This document shows, piece after piece, positions 20,129 to 27,347 of a stretch of DNA of 34,743 nucleotides. Source of the stretch: a virus; IMG/VR virus record IMGVR_UViG_3300036832_000873, positions 1 through 34,743 of that record. One strand, given 5' to 3'. Under the pieces are notes generated by a model. The model did no database searches. It was given only the letters and a program-made list of their open reading frames with translations, and was not told the DNA's origin. The position numbers and the translations under genes are program-made. Positions within the stretch are counted from its first letter, which is position 1, and the number at the start of each line of letters is the position of its first letter.

Positions 20129-21832
20129 ATGGCAAGAAAGGACGCGACGAGCCCCCGCCCGAAGGCAGGGGCTCGTCCGACACACGTAAGCCGCCCGAAG
20201 GCGACCAACGCGAACGGCAATCTTAGCCGGACGATCGAGTCGCCCAACGAACGGCGTCGCCGCCTCAGGGCGACGAAGCGCCCGAACACATGGCTCGGCG
20301 TGCCGATCGGCGAGGTGCCGCTCACGCGGTACGCGCGCCTGTCGGAAGTGCTGGAACGCAACGACACGGACAACGTGGATATGCAAGACCGGCACACCGC
20401 CGTGCTCGGCGAACGTGAACGGCTCAACGTCGTCGGCGATTGTCTCAAGGACAACGACCGCTCGGCGTCGTGGTTCGGCGCTCAGCATTGCGAGCGCGAG
20501 AGCTACAACGAGCTGATCGCGGCGCTCGTCGGCGGCACAGTCGGCGGTGTCATCGTCACACGATGGGATCGCCTGTGCCGCAACGACAACGACCTCGCCG
20601 AACTCATCGACCTTGGCAATCGCCACGGCTCGCTGTGGGTGTTCTATTGGGACATCGGCCGCCCGGATGGTGGCAACGTCGAGCGCCTCAACCTCGGCAC
20701 GTCAACAGGTCAGGACACCGCACGTCGACTCACGCAAGCATCAGCTCGTGAATCGAAGCAGATGTCCGAACGCATGACGGGCCGCAAGAACGACAAGCGC
20801 CGCGAGCGCGGCGTCTCTGGCGTCGGTTGCAGCGCGTTCGGTTGGTTGGGCAAGCGACACAGCACAGCGAAGCGCCCGGTCCTCAAGAGCGACGGCATGA
20901 CGCCGCACCCTCGCGAGGCGAAGGAGATTCGCAACGCTGTGAAGCACTACCTGGACGACGGGTGGACGCTCACGATGGTCACCGAGGATTGGAACGCTCG
21001 ACGCGTGCCGACCCCTCGTGGTGCCAAGTCGTGGGACGTCAGCCGCGTGCGAGACATCCTCGCCAATGAGCGCCACGCCGGCCTCATCGACGTCGAGGTG
21101 GAGCCCGGCAAGTGGGAGCTGCACAAGGCGGCATGGCACGCCAACGCCATCATCAGCGAACACGACTACCGAAGGGTGAAAGCCAAGATGAACGCCAACA
21201 AGGGCAACGCGCCGGGACCGAAGCGGATGCTGACGTCGCTCGTACGTTGCACCGAGTGCACGTGCATCATGCGTGCGCACATGAGTGGCAAGAACGTCCA
21301 GTGGCGGTGCTTGCGCCAACCTGGCCGGGACGCCTGCGGCGGCATCGGGTGCGTGGTGCCCAACGCGTACGTGGAGCATTACGTCACCGAATGGCTGTTC
21401 GACATCTTGCACGGCAAGAAGATGAAGGGCGCACAACGTGCACGCCAGACGAAGGCACGCGACATCGACCTCACCCGTGAGGACGTGCAACGTCGCTACG
21501 ACAGCCAGATGCTGGGCGAACGCATGAGCGACGAGGCAATGGCAATCGCACGTCGTCAGTACGACGAGGCGATGGCGCAGCTCGAAGCGCAGGCGCACAA
21601 CGTCGACCGTGCGAGCGAACAGGCTCGCTACATCGCCGAAGGCGATCGCATCATCGCCGAGTGGAACGCCGGTCAATGGGACGACGCCGAGAAGCGGGCG
21701 CTCGCCCAGGCGTTCATCGAAGCGGTGTGGGTCAGCCCGAGGCAAGGCAAGGTCAACCGTGGCCCTGTGCTCGAACCCGAGGACGAGGCCGTCGCACGAT
21801 GCGAGATCATCCGGCGCAAGCCGATCGGATGA
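20129..21832 (+). CDS. int: Large serine recombinase (integrase)
   Basis: A 567-residue site-specific recombinase that would insert the phage genome into the host chromosome. The resolvase domain begins near residue 66: RYARLSE carries the nucleophilic Ser (about residue 72), followed by DNDRSAS, RESYNELI and VTRWDRLCRND. The long helix has ASARESKQMSERM. A recombinase domain follows (PREAKEIRNAVKHYLDDG, RVRDILANERHAGL). The zinc ribbon is at about 371-410 (VRCTECTC ... CLRQPGRDACGG), then a coiled-coil region. It has an unusual basic N-terminal extension of about 65 residues. Inside that extension is another hairpin plus a 13-mer copy. The ATG at 20129 is supported by the AGGAGAG site. Confidence 0.92.
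   Translation: MARKDATSPRPKAGARPTHVSRPKATNANGNLSRTIESPNERRRRLRATKRPNTWLGVPIGEVPLTRYARLSEVLERNDTDNVDMQDRHTAVLGERERLNVVGDCLKDNDRSASWFGAQHCERESYNELIAALVGGTVGGVIVTRWDRLCRNDNDLAELIDLGNRHGSLWVFYWDIGRPDGGNVERLNLGTSTGQDTARRLTQASARESKQMSERMTGRKNDKRRERGVSGVGCSAFGWLGKRHSTAKRPVLKSDGMTPHPREAKEIRNAVKHYLDDGWTLTMVTEDWNARRVPTPRGAKSWDVSRVRDILANERHAGLIDVEVEPGKWELHKAAWHANAIISEHDYRRVKAKMNANKGNAPGPKRMLTSLVRCTECTCIMRAHMSGKNVQWRCLRQPGRDACGGIGCVVPNAYVEHYVTEWLFDILHGKKMKGAQRARQTKARDIDLTREDVQRRYDSQMLGERMSDEAMAIARRQYDEAMAQLEAQAHNVDRASEQARYIAEGDRIIAEWNAGQWDDAEKRALAQAFIEAVWVSPRQGKVNRGPVLEPEDEAVARCEIIRRKPIG
20148..20191 (+). promoter_or_regulatory. Hairpin plus 13-mer inside the integrase 5' coding region (13-mer copy 5)
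   Basis: CGAGCCCC (20148-20155) and GGGGCTCG (20168-20175) form an 8-bp stem with a 12-nt loop. GACACACGTAAGC follows at 20179-20191, 3 nt later. No start codon with a ribosome site follows within 50 bases, so here the composite element cannot be serving as a leader for another gene. It might be a second binding site controlling integrase. Confidence 0.65.
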
Positions 21833-21860
21833 CCGCACGTTGTCCACAAGGAGAACCGTC

Positions 21861-21893
21861 TTGAACTCACAGGGCCGGGTGGTCGCACGATGA
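21861..21893 (+). CDS. Possible 10-aa leader peptide (TTG start)
   Basis: AAGGAG at 21848-21853 is followed 7 bases later by TTG 21861, which opens a ten-codon frame (LNSQGRVVAR) ending at TGA 21891-21893. It runs into a large inverted repeat (21871-21915) and ends 4 bases before the GTG of the next gene. It could be an attenuation leader or chance. Confidence 0.25.
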   Translation: MNSQGRVVAR

Positions 21894-21915
21894 ACACGTG
21901 CGAACGCCCGGCCCT
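21871..21915 (+). repeat. Nested perfect inverted repeat just after integrase; attP or terminator candidate
   Basis: AGGGCCGGG (21871-21879) pairs with CCCGGCCCT (21907-21915). Inside it, TCGCAC (21883-21888) pairs with GTGCGA (21898-21903). The whole is a 45-bp near-symmetric site 38 bases past the integrase stop. Serine-integrase attP sites are about this size and usually flank int. A terminator is the alternative; no U-tract follows. Confidence 0.6.
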
Positions 21916-22089
21916 CTCTCGGATGTCACGCTGCGCAAGGCGATCCGCCGCGCCCATGAGCGCAACGCCGCCGCGTTCGGCGGCGACGGCAAGCGGATCG
22001 ACGCCGGCACGGCCGCGCGCGTGCTCGAAGTGCTCGACGCCCACGACGCCCGCATCGCCCAGGAGCACCGCCAGCGCCGCACCGCCTGA
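21898..22089 (+). CDS. Unrecognised small protein (63 aa)
   Basis: A 63-residue protein from GTG 21898, inside the right arm of the inverted repeat. DVTLRKAIRRAHERNAAAFG and AARVLEVLDAHDARIAQEHR are two amphipathic helices, which look more protein-like than the other frames here. No clear ribosome site precedes the GTG. It could be a small helical DNA-binding protein or excisionase-like factor, given its place next to int, but there is no recognisable motif. Confidence 0.5.
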   Translation: MRTPGPLSDVTLRKAIRRAHERNAAAFGGDGKRIDAGTAARVLEVLDAHDARIAQEHRQRRTA

Positions 22090-22184
22090 ACGGTCGCTGT
22101 GGACGGGCCATGCGCTGAACGCATAGCCTGCGCGAACCGGAGAAAGCCCGCACTTGGGACACTTCGGGCGGGAGCACGGGGGAC
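22090..22184 (+). promoter_or_regulatory. Short intergenic region with small inverted repeats
   Basis: It contains ATGCG-CTGAA-CGCAT (22110-22124) and a looser GCCCG...CGGGC pair around 22147-22172. GGGGGA at 22178-22183 is close to ATG 22185. No clear promoter hexamers. Confidence 0.3.
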
Positions 22185-22508
22185 ATGATGGAGACGCTGA
22201 GCGATCGCGTGGCTGCGCTGGAGAAGGAGATGGCGGGGCTACGCGACGAGGCTTGTCGCTATCGCTCGGACATCGCGCTGCGGGACGAACTGTACGGCCG
22301 CACCGGCACGGCATTGCTGACGTTCATTCGCATCCTGCACGCAGAGCTGACCGTGTACCGCGACGCTGTGCTCGACGGCGACGGCCAGTTCCCCGCCATC
22401 ATCGCGGCATTCGAAGTGTTCGTGACGGCTGTGATCGCCGAACTCGACGCGATGATTACCTGCTACGAGCCGGTGTTCGCCGAGGCGTCCGACGTCATCG
22501 ACGGCTAG
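22185..22508 (+). CDS. Unrecognised helical protein (107 aa)
   Basis: A 107-residue protein from ATG 22185 (or 22188). The first 35 residues are a heptad-like coiled coil (LSDRVAALEKEMAGLRDEAC). The rest is helical and hydrophobic without clear membrane spans (TALLTFIRILHAELTVYRDA, IIAAFEVFVTAVIAELDAMI). It ends tail-to-tail with the repressor gene, overlapping it by 14 bases. Its place in the lysogeny region suggests a regulatory or superinfection role, unproven. Confidence 0.65.
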   Translation: MMETLSDRVAALEKEMAGLRDEACRYRSDIALRDELYGRTGTALLTFIRILHAELTVYRDAVLDGDGQFPAIIAAFEVFVTAVIAELDAMITCYEPVFAEASDVIDG

Positions 22509-22860
22509 TGCGGGTCACGGCGTCGTAGGCGGCGAGCAGCATCTTGCGGGCGTTCGCATCGAGCTGCGGGTCGTTCTCTAACGCGGCACGTGCCGACGTC
22601 GTGTCGGCGATCAGGCCCGCACGTCGTTCGATGTAACCGTCAGGCAAGCGCCACCAATGCTCAAGAGCGCGCAGCTCGGCGATTGACGCGCAGCGCTGGC
22701 CGAGTTCGATCGAGCTGACCGTCGCTTGGTGCACGCCGAGCCGGTCGGCGACTGCGGCCTGCGAGTAACCGTGTTCCTCGCGGGTGATACGCATGGCATT
22801 GCCAAGCATCTCGGCAATCGCCTCGTCGGTGAGTCGTCTGCTTCGCTTCACGGTCGCCAT
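22495..22860 (-). CDS. XRE-family helix-turn-helix regulator (candidate prophage repressor)
   Basis: A minus-strand protein of 121 residues. ATG 22860 is chosen because the upstream continuation is non-conserved; TACGAT on the minus strand (22870-22875) would make a -10 for a nearly leaderless message. Residues 20-60 are a classic XRE domain: AMRITREEHGYSQAAVADRL, then GVHQATVSSIELGQR. The C-terminal part (WWRLPDGYIERRAGL and a helical end) has no LexA/CI peptidase residues, so induction would not be by self-cleavage. It is divergent from another XRE gene, forming the expected repressor/Cro switch. Confidence 0.8.
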   Translation of the reverse strand: MATVKRSRRLTDEAIAEMLGNAMRITREEHGYSQAAVADRLGVHQATVSSIELGQRCASIAELRALEHWWRLPDGYIERRAGLIADTTSARAALENDPQLDANARKMLLAAYDAVTRTSRR

Positions 22861-23006
22861 CGCGAGCTGATCGTACCCGCCGTCTACGCCTCTAACGCAT
22901 ACCCGCAGGTCGCCGCGCTCGGCCGACATTCCCCGTAGACGGTCAAGCGCTAGCGGCATACCGTCATGCGCTCAGGGCGGGACTCCTTCAAGCAGGGGAG
23001 CAGCGG
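22861..23006. promoter_or_regulatory. Divergent repressor/Cro control region
   Basis: 146 bases between the two XRE genes. A separated inverted repeat, CCGTCTACG (22880-22888) and CGTAGACGG (22934-22942), could be two operator half-sites or two operators. A minus-strand TACGAT (22870-22875) may be the repressor -10. On the plus strand CAGGGGAG at 22993-23000 is the ribosome site for GTG 23007. No confident plus-strand promoter is visible. Confidence 0.5.
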
Positions 23007-23258
23007 GTGGACGCGACCGTTCGAGCGTTCCGTGAGACCATCGGCGAGCGCATCCGTGAGCGCCGAGTCGCACGTGGATGGAGCCAGGCCGATCTCGGCA
23101 ACGCGTGCCTGCCTGTGGTCGATCAGACGCAGATATCGCGCATCGAGCTGGGCAGCGGGGGCGCGAGCGACGAAGTGCGGCTCGCCATCGCCCGGGCGCT
23201 CAAGGCCCACCCGGCCGACCTCTTCGCCTGGCCCGACCGCCGCAAGCGCTCGGCATGA
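23007..23258 (+). CDS. XRE-family Cro-like regulator
   Basis: An 83-residue protein from GTG 23007 with a GGGGAG site. The helix-turn-helix spans RIRERRVARGWSQADLGNAC and QTQISRIELG. LAIARALKAHPADLFAW is the typical end of a single-domain XRE protein. It heads the rightward recombination/replication operon (each next gene overlaps the last), so it probably acts as Cro or an early activator. Confidence 0.82.
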   Translation: MDATVRAFRETIGERIRERRVARGWSQADLGNACLPVVDQTQISRIELGSGGASDEVRLAIARALKAHPADLFAWPDRRKRSA

Positions 23259-23572
23259 ACACGGCGATCCGCCGTGTCGTGCTCGGCCTGCTCGGCGACG
23301 TGCCGGGCGCGGTCACAGCCAGCCCGCAGGGCCACCCGATGCTGTCCGAGTGGGTGTACGACCGCACGACGGTCGAGTACGCCTCGCTCAGCTCGGGCGA
23401 GCAGGCCGTGCTCGCGTCGGCGATGAGCCTGCACTCGGGCGCGCTCTACGAACTGTTCACCCGCGCCGACGCCGAGCACGTCGAGGCGTTCATCGGCGCG
23501 CTCATCGAGGTGGTCCGCACCACCCGAGAGGGTGAGGACTTCATTCGCACGGTCAAGGGCGGCGACCTGTGA
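23255..23572 (+). CDS. Unrecognised early protein (105 aa)
   Basis: A 105-residue protein, ATG 23255, overlapping both neighbours by 4 bases. It is mostly helical: TAIRRVVLGLLGDVPGAV, LSSGEQAVLASAMSLHSGAL, EHVEAFIGALIEVVRTTREG. No motif recognised. Placement between Cro-like and exonuclease genes suggests an early function. Confidence 0.7.
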   Translation: MNTAIRRVVLGLLGDVPGAVTASPQGHPMLSEWVYDRTTVEYASLSSGEQAVLASAMSLHSGALYELFTRADAEHVEAFIGALIEVVRTTREGEDFIRTVKGGDL

Positions 23573-24558
23573 GCGTCGTGCTCGACGACGCCCGCACGGT
23601 CGCGTTGGCGCCCACCGAACCCGGCTCACCCGAGTGGCTGGCGCAACGTGCCGATGCCATCGGTGGCAGCGAGGCGGCGGCGTGCTGCGGGCTCGACCCG
23701 TACTCATCGCCGCTGGCGCTGTTCCTCACTAAGACCGGCGTCATCGCCGACGAGGACAACGAGGCGATGGCGTGGGGCCGGCGCATGGAGGAACCGATCG
23801 CGGCCGAGTGGTCCGAGCGCAGCGGGCTGTACCTGCTGCGACCGACGTGCGCCTTCGCTCACATCGAGCACCCGTGGATGCACGCCAACGTGGACCGCTT
23901 CGTGTTCGAAGCACCGGCCGCGAGCATCGTCGGCGAACCGCTCGGCATTCTCGAGGTGAAGTTCAGCCACGACGCCGAGCGCTGGAGCGGCGACACGCCG
24001 CCCGACCACCACGTCATCCAGGTGCAGCATTGCCTCGCCGTCACCGGCATGGAGCACGGCTGGCTCGTCGGCGCAATCTCGACCGGGCACCGCCTGCGCC
24101 TCGTCGTGCACGAGATCGAGCGCGACGAGCTGCTCATCGACCGAATGATCGAGTGCGAGGCCGAGATGATCCGGCGCATTGACGAGGGCGACCCGCCCGC
24201 GGCGAGCGCCGACGATGCCGACGTGCTCGCCGCCGCCTTCGCCACGCCGACGACCGGCGCGCACGTCGAGCTGCCACCCGCAGCGCGGTACGTGCTCGAT
24301 GACCTGGCAGCGGCGAAGGTTCGCGTGAAGCGCGCGCAGGCCGAGGTCGACCGCAACACGAACCAGCTCCGGGTGTGGCTCGGCGATGCCGAGGTCGGGA
24401 TGCTCGACGGCGACGAGCCGGTCACCTGGCGCGGACACGACGTCACTCGGCTCGACATCAAGCGGCTGCGCAAGGAGCGGCCGGACGTGTTCGTCGAGTT
24501 CGCCAACACGACCGTCGAGCGCCGCCTGCTGGCGAGCGCACGGAAGGAGCGAGCATGA
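23569..24558 (+). CDS. YqaJ-type exonuclease
   Basis: A 329-residue protein from GTG 23569. It is a PD-(D/E)XK nuclease of the YqaJ/lambda-exo group that resects double-strand ends to feed the annealase. Key segments are the entry motif IGGSEAAACCGLDPYSS (about residues 31-47), AWGRRMEEPIAAEW (conserved Glu), MHANVDRFVFE (Asp of the active site) and LGILEVKFS (ExK). A C-terminal helical extension (AKVRVKRAQAEVDRNTNQLR and the rest) is typical of phage versions. It forms an operon with the RecT gene one gene downstream. Confidence 0.9.
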   Translation: MSVVLDDARTVALAPTEPGSPEWLAQRADAIGGSEAAACCGLDPYSSPLALFLTKTGVIADEDNEAMAWGRRMEEPIAAEWSERSGLYLLRPTCAFAHIEHPWMHANVDRFVFEAPAASIVGEPLGILEVKFSHDAERWSGDTPPDHHVIQVQHCLAVTGMEHGWLVGAISTGHRLRLVVHEIERDELLIDRMIECEAEMIRRIDEGDPPAASADDADVLAAAFATPTTGAHVELPPAARYVLDDLAAAKVRVKRAQAEVDRNTNQLRVWLGDAEVGMLDGDEPVTWRGHDVTRLDIKRLRKERPDVFVEFANTTVERRLLASARKERA

Positions 24559-25157
24559 ACCTGTCCACCATCGAGGTCGACCCGGCCGAGGCCGAGGCCA
24601 AGCTCGCCGAATACGAGGGCGTGCTCGCCAAGGACCGCATGATCGAGGACGAGGCGATCGCGCAGGCGTACCGCGCCGTCAAGCGCGGCATGCCGATCCT
24701 GCGGCTCTCGCAAGCCATCGAGCGCGGCGGGTTCTTCCCGAACGGATGGCCGCGGCTCGCCATCGTCCGCGCCGACGCCACCGAGTGCTGGGTGAGCGAC
24801 CACAACGACTGGCGCAACGGCGGCTTCGACTACGTGTTCACCGACGCCGAACACCGCAGCAGCTACGGCGCACTCGTCGGCGAGCACACGGTGCGCGTGC
24901 ACGTGAACGACCGCCCGAAGCCCGAAGGCAGGCGGACGAGTCGAGCGCACACGCTGGTCCCGGTGATCCCGCCGCACGTGCGCCCAAAGCGCCCGAAGCT
25001 CGCTCGCCTGCACGTGCTGTGGGAGGTCGAAGAGTGGGCGAACGTGGCCCCGCGCGACCCGGCGCTGCTTCGCCATGTGCGCGGCGACCTGTGGGTGGTG
25101 CTCGCGATGTGGGAGCTCACCGAGCTGGAACGGCTCGTGCTCGGACAGTCGTCGTGA
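24555..25157 (+). CDS. Conserved unknown protein between exonuclease and RecT
   Basis: A 200-residue protein from ATG 24555, overlapping both neighbours by 4 bases. Its C-terminal part resembles a domain I have seen in many uncharacterised bacterial and phage proteins: LVPVIPPHVRP, LARLHVLWEVEEW, RDPALLRHVRGDLWVVLA and MWELTELERLVL. The N-terminal half has LSQAIERGGFFPNGWPRL and DYVFTDAEHRSSYG. It has no catalytic motif I can name. Its place inside an exonuclease-annealase pair implies a role in recombination or in loading RecT. Confidence 0.72.
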   Translation: MNLSTIEVDPAEAEAKLAEYEGVLAKDRMIEDEAIAQAYRAVKRGMPILRLSQAIERGGFFPNGWPRLAIVRADATECWVSDHNDWRNGGFDYVFTDAEHRSSYGALVGEHTVRVHVNDRPKPEGRRTSRAHTLVPVIPPHVRPKRPKLARLHVLWEVEEWANVAPRDPALLRHVRGDLWVVLAMWELTELERLVLGQSS

Positions 25158-26095
25158 GCGGCGGCGACGTCGAGGTACGAGACAAGATCACGCCACCGCG
25201 CTCGGCTCCGACCGTGTTCGGGCTCATGGAGGACTACCGCCCGCAGATCGCTCGTGTGTTGCCGACCGGCAGCGGCGGCGTCGATCGGTTCATGCGCATC
25301 CTGCGCACCGAGCTACAGCGCGACCCGAAGCTGCACGAAGCGGACGGTCACTCGTTCCTCGGCGCGGTGCTCACGATGGCGTCGCTCGGTCTCGAGCCCG
25401 GCCCGGCGCTCGGTCAAGCGTGGCTGTTGCCGTTCAAGGACAACCGGCGCCGGCGCACGGTCGCCACGCTCATCATCGGCTACCGGGGCTACACGCTGCT
25501 CGCCGTGCGCAGCGGGCTCGTCACCGCGGTCGACAGCGAGGTGGTGCACCAGCGCGATCGCTTCGTGTTCCATAAGGGTTCGCACCAGACGATCGATCAC
25601 GACTGGCCGCTCGACGGCGAACGCGGCGAGGTCATCGCGTCGTGGGCGATGGCGTGGATGCGCGAAGGCGGCGAGCGCTTCGAGGTGCTGCGCAAGGACG
25701 ACATCGAGCGCCGCCGCAAGCGGTCGCCTTCCGGGCGTCGTGACGATTCGCCGTGGGCGACCGATTACCCGCAGATGGCCCGCAAATCCGCGGTGCGTGC
25801 GCTGATGACGCAGCTCCCGCTGTCGGTCGAGATCGCCGCCGCGATGCGCGCCGACGAGACCGTGCGCACCGACTTGGAGATGCCGTTGGAGGCGTACGCC
25901 GCCAGCGAGGACGACGAGGCCGAGGCCGACGAGCCCGAGGCCGACGAGCCCGAGGCGCCCGAGCAGGCCGCGGCGAAGGAGCCCGCCGGAGAACCCGGCG
26001 AATCGGCGGCCGCGGCGTCGCCCCCGAAAGGAAAGGCGTCGGCATCCCCGCGGCCGTCGAACGAACCCGAGACACCGACCGAAGGAGGCACGTGA
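25154..26095 (+). CDS. recT: RecT-family single-strand annealing protein
   Basis: A 313-residue protein from GTG 25154. Residues 15-240 are a RecT domain: PQIARVLPTGSGGVDRFMRI, HSFLGAVLTMASLGLEPG, GQAWLLPFKDN, ATLIIGYRGYTLLAVRSG, and the closing YPQMARKSAVRALMTQLPLS. It coats 3' single strands made by the YqaJ exonuclease and anneals them to complements. The last 65 residues are an acidic, then Ala/Pro/Ser-rich tail with an EADEP repeat. It resembles the acidic tips that contact host SSB-type partners. This annealase and the exonuclease also explain how a linear genome could circularise or recombine. Confidence 0.92.
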   Translation: MSGGDVEVRDKITPPRSAPTVFGLMEDYRPQIARVLPTGSGGVDRFMRILRTELQRDPKLHEADGHSFLGAVLTMASLGLEPGPALGQAWLLPFKDNRRRRTVATLIIGYRGYTLLAVRSGLVTAVDSEVVHQRDRFVFHKGSHQTIDHDWPLDGERGEVIASWAMAWMREGGERFEVLRKDDIERRRKRSPSGRRDDSPWATDYPQMARKSAVRALMTQLPLSVEIAAAMRADETVRTDLEMPLEAYAASEDDEAEADEPEADEPEAPEQAAAKEPAGEPGESAAAASPPKGKASASPRPSNEPETPTEGGT

Positions 26096-26292
26096 TGGCG
26101 ACGCCCGGTTACACGAACGTGAACGTCCGCTTCAAGGAGACGACCGCCAAGCGGCTCAAGGCCGTCGCCGCCGAGCGGATGGTGAACCCGAGCATCATCG
26201 CCGACCGTGCCGTGGCCGCGTACCTCGACGCGATCCCATCGCTGCCCGAGGTCGAGTCGCGCGTCGCCGACGCCGCGCCTGTCGAGTCGTGA
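26095..26292 (+). CDS. Ribbon-helix-helix (Arc/CopG-like) DNA-binding protein
   Basis: A 65-residue protein from ATG 26095 (GTG 26092 possible). TNVNVRFKETTAKRLKAVAA is a beta strand plus first helix, and MVNPSIIADRAVAAYLDAI the second helix, the RHH pattern in a minimal single-domain form. Such dimers bind short operators. The position after RecT suggests autoregulation of the early operon. Confidence 0.75.
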   Translation: MATPGYTNVNVRFKETTAKRLKAVAAERMVNPSIIADRAVAAYLDAIPSLPEVESRVADAAPVES

Positions 26293-26561
26293 GGGAATCG
26301 CGCTGCACGAGCTGCAACGAGCCGATCCGCTGGGTCGTCATGCCGACCGGCTCGCTCATGCCGATCGACGTCGAACCCGTCGAGCACGGCACCGTCATCG
26401 TCACCACCGACGTCGTCGGCACGCTCACCGGCAATCAGTTCCCGAAGGCGATCGTGCTGCGCAAGGGCCAACCGGACCTGTTCAGCGCCGACCAGCCGCG
26501 CTACGTGTCGCACTTCGCCACCTGCCCGCACGCTGACAACCACCGCAAGGCGAAGCGGTGA
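26289..26561 (+). CDS. Small Cys-rich phage protein (zinc-ribbon type)
   Basis: A 90-residue protein from GTG 26289. RCTSCNEPIRWVVMPTGSLMPIDVEPVE is a widespread phage motif ('CxxC...I.W..MPTGS.MPID'). ATCPHADNHRK near the C-terminus gives another Cys and two His, so a zinc site is likely. Function unknown; found in many early regions near recombination genes. Confidence 0.75.
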   Translation: MRESRCTSCNEPIRWVVMPTGSLMPIDVEPVEHGTVIVTTDVVGTLTGNQFPKAIVLRKGQPDLFSADQPRYVSHFATCPHADNHRKAKR

Positions 26562-26824
26562 AGCGCGCCGTCGAGCCGGTCGGCACGCCATTGGACGAGG
26601 CCGCGGTCGGGACCACGTACATCATCGTCAGCGTCACGGTGCCGCACGACCTGCCGCCCGGGCCGATCGCGCTGGTTCTCAAGCGGATGGAGGACGACCC
26701 GCGCAACTACGGCGTGGTCGATTGGGAGCTCAGCATCGAACGCGCCGAGCAGTACCTCTCCGACCTGCTGGTGCGACACCGCGAGTGGGAAGCGATGCGC
26801 GACCGCGACCTGGCGAAGCGATGA
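26558..26824 (+). CDS. Unrecognised small protein (88 aa)
   Basis: An 88-residue protein from GTG 26558, overlapping both neighbours by 4 bases. It starts with a beta-rich part (TTYIIVSVTVPHDLPPGPIA) and ends in a charged helix (SIERAEQYLSDLLVRHREWE). No motif recognised. Confidence 0.65.
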   Translation: MKRAVEPVGTPLDEAAVGTTYIIVSVTVPHDLPPGPIALVLKRMEDDPRNYGVVDWELSIERAEQYLSDLLVRHREWEAMRDRDLAKR

Positions 26825-27135
26825 CCATGACCGCGACTCGGCCGGAGACCGAAGCCGGGTTCCTCGACGCCGTGATCCAGTTGGCCCACCTATGCGGCTG
26901 GTGGACCTACCACACCCACGACTCACGGCACTCGGCCAAGGGCTTCCCCGACCTCGTGCTCGTCCGGGCGCCCGATGCCATCTTCGCCGAGCTGAAATCG
27001 GAGCGCGGCCGGGTCACGGCCGAGCAGGCTGACGTGCTGGCGCGGTTGGCGCTGTGCGGTCTCGAGACCGCCGTGTGGCGACCGTCCGACTGGCCGACCA
27101 TCGAGCGCCGCCTCAAGGCCCGAGCCGAGCGATGA
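26821..27135 (+). CDS. VRR-NUC domain nuclease
   Basis: A 104-residue protein from ATG 26821. It is a minimal stand-alone VRR-NUC (PD-(D/E)XK) enzyme. FLDAVIQLAHLCGWWTYHTH, SAKGFPDLVLVR (catalytic Asp) and IFAELKSERGRVTAEQADVL (ExK followed by the Gln helix) make the complete core. Phage VRR-NUC proteins of this size act on branched DNA such as Holliday junctions. This fits the position at the end of the recombination block. Confidence 0.88.
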   Translation: MTMTATRPETEAGFLDAVIQLAHLCGWWTYHTHDSRHSAKGFPDLVLVRAPDAIFAELKSERGRVTAEQADVLARLALCGLETAVWRPSDWPTIERRLKARAER

Positions 27136-27344
27136 CCAGCCTCGTCCTGGCGTACCTGATCGCGATGCTCATGCTGCTCGCGGTCGGCTTGCTCACCTGG
27201 CGCACGTCAACCGCGCGCCGCCGTCGAGACGTTCACGCGCCGGGCGCTCCGTTCCACGACGCGCCGCCGCACGTGCACCGCGTCGAGCGCGTCGTGGGCG
27301 ATTGGCCGCGGCGTCGAGCGCCGTTCGATCAGGATTCGGAGTGA
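27132..27344 (+). CDS. Small single-span membrane protein (70 aa)
   Basis: A 70-residue protein from ATG 27132. It has an N-terminal hydrophobic segment (LVLAYLIAMLMLLAVGLLTW), then an Arg-rich, Pro-rich tail. The positive side after the span predicts N-out/C-in topology. An early membrane protein could serve in superinfection exclusion or anchor replication, but no evidence favours one. Confidence 0.65.
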   Translation: MTSLVLAYLIAMLMLLAVGLLTWRTSTARRRRDVHAPGAPFHDAPPHVHRVERVVGDWPRRRAPFDQDSE

Positions 27345-27347
27345 CGA

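Noticed and set aside
21890-22126. ATG-started frame of 78 codons after integrase
   Set aside because: Its Ser/Pro/Arg/Cys-rich translation looks like a shadow of the GTG 21898 frame, which encodes two plausible amphipathic helices.
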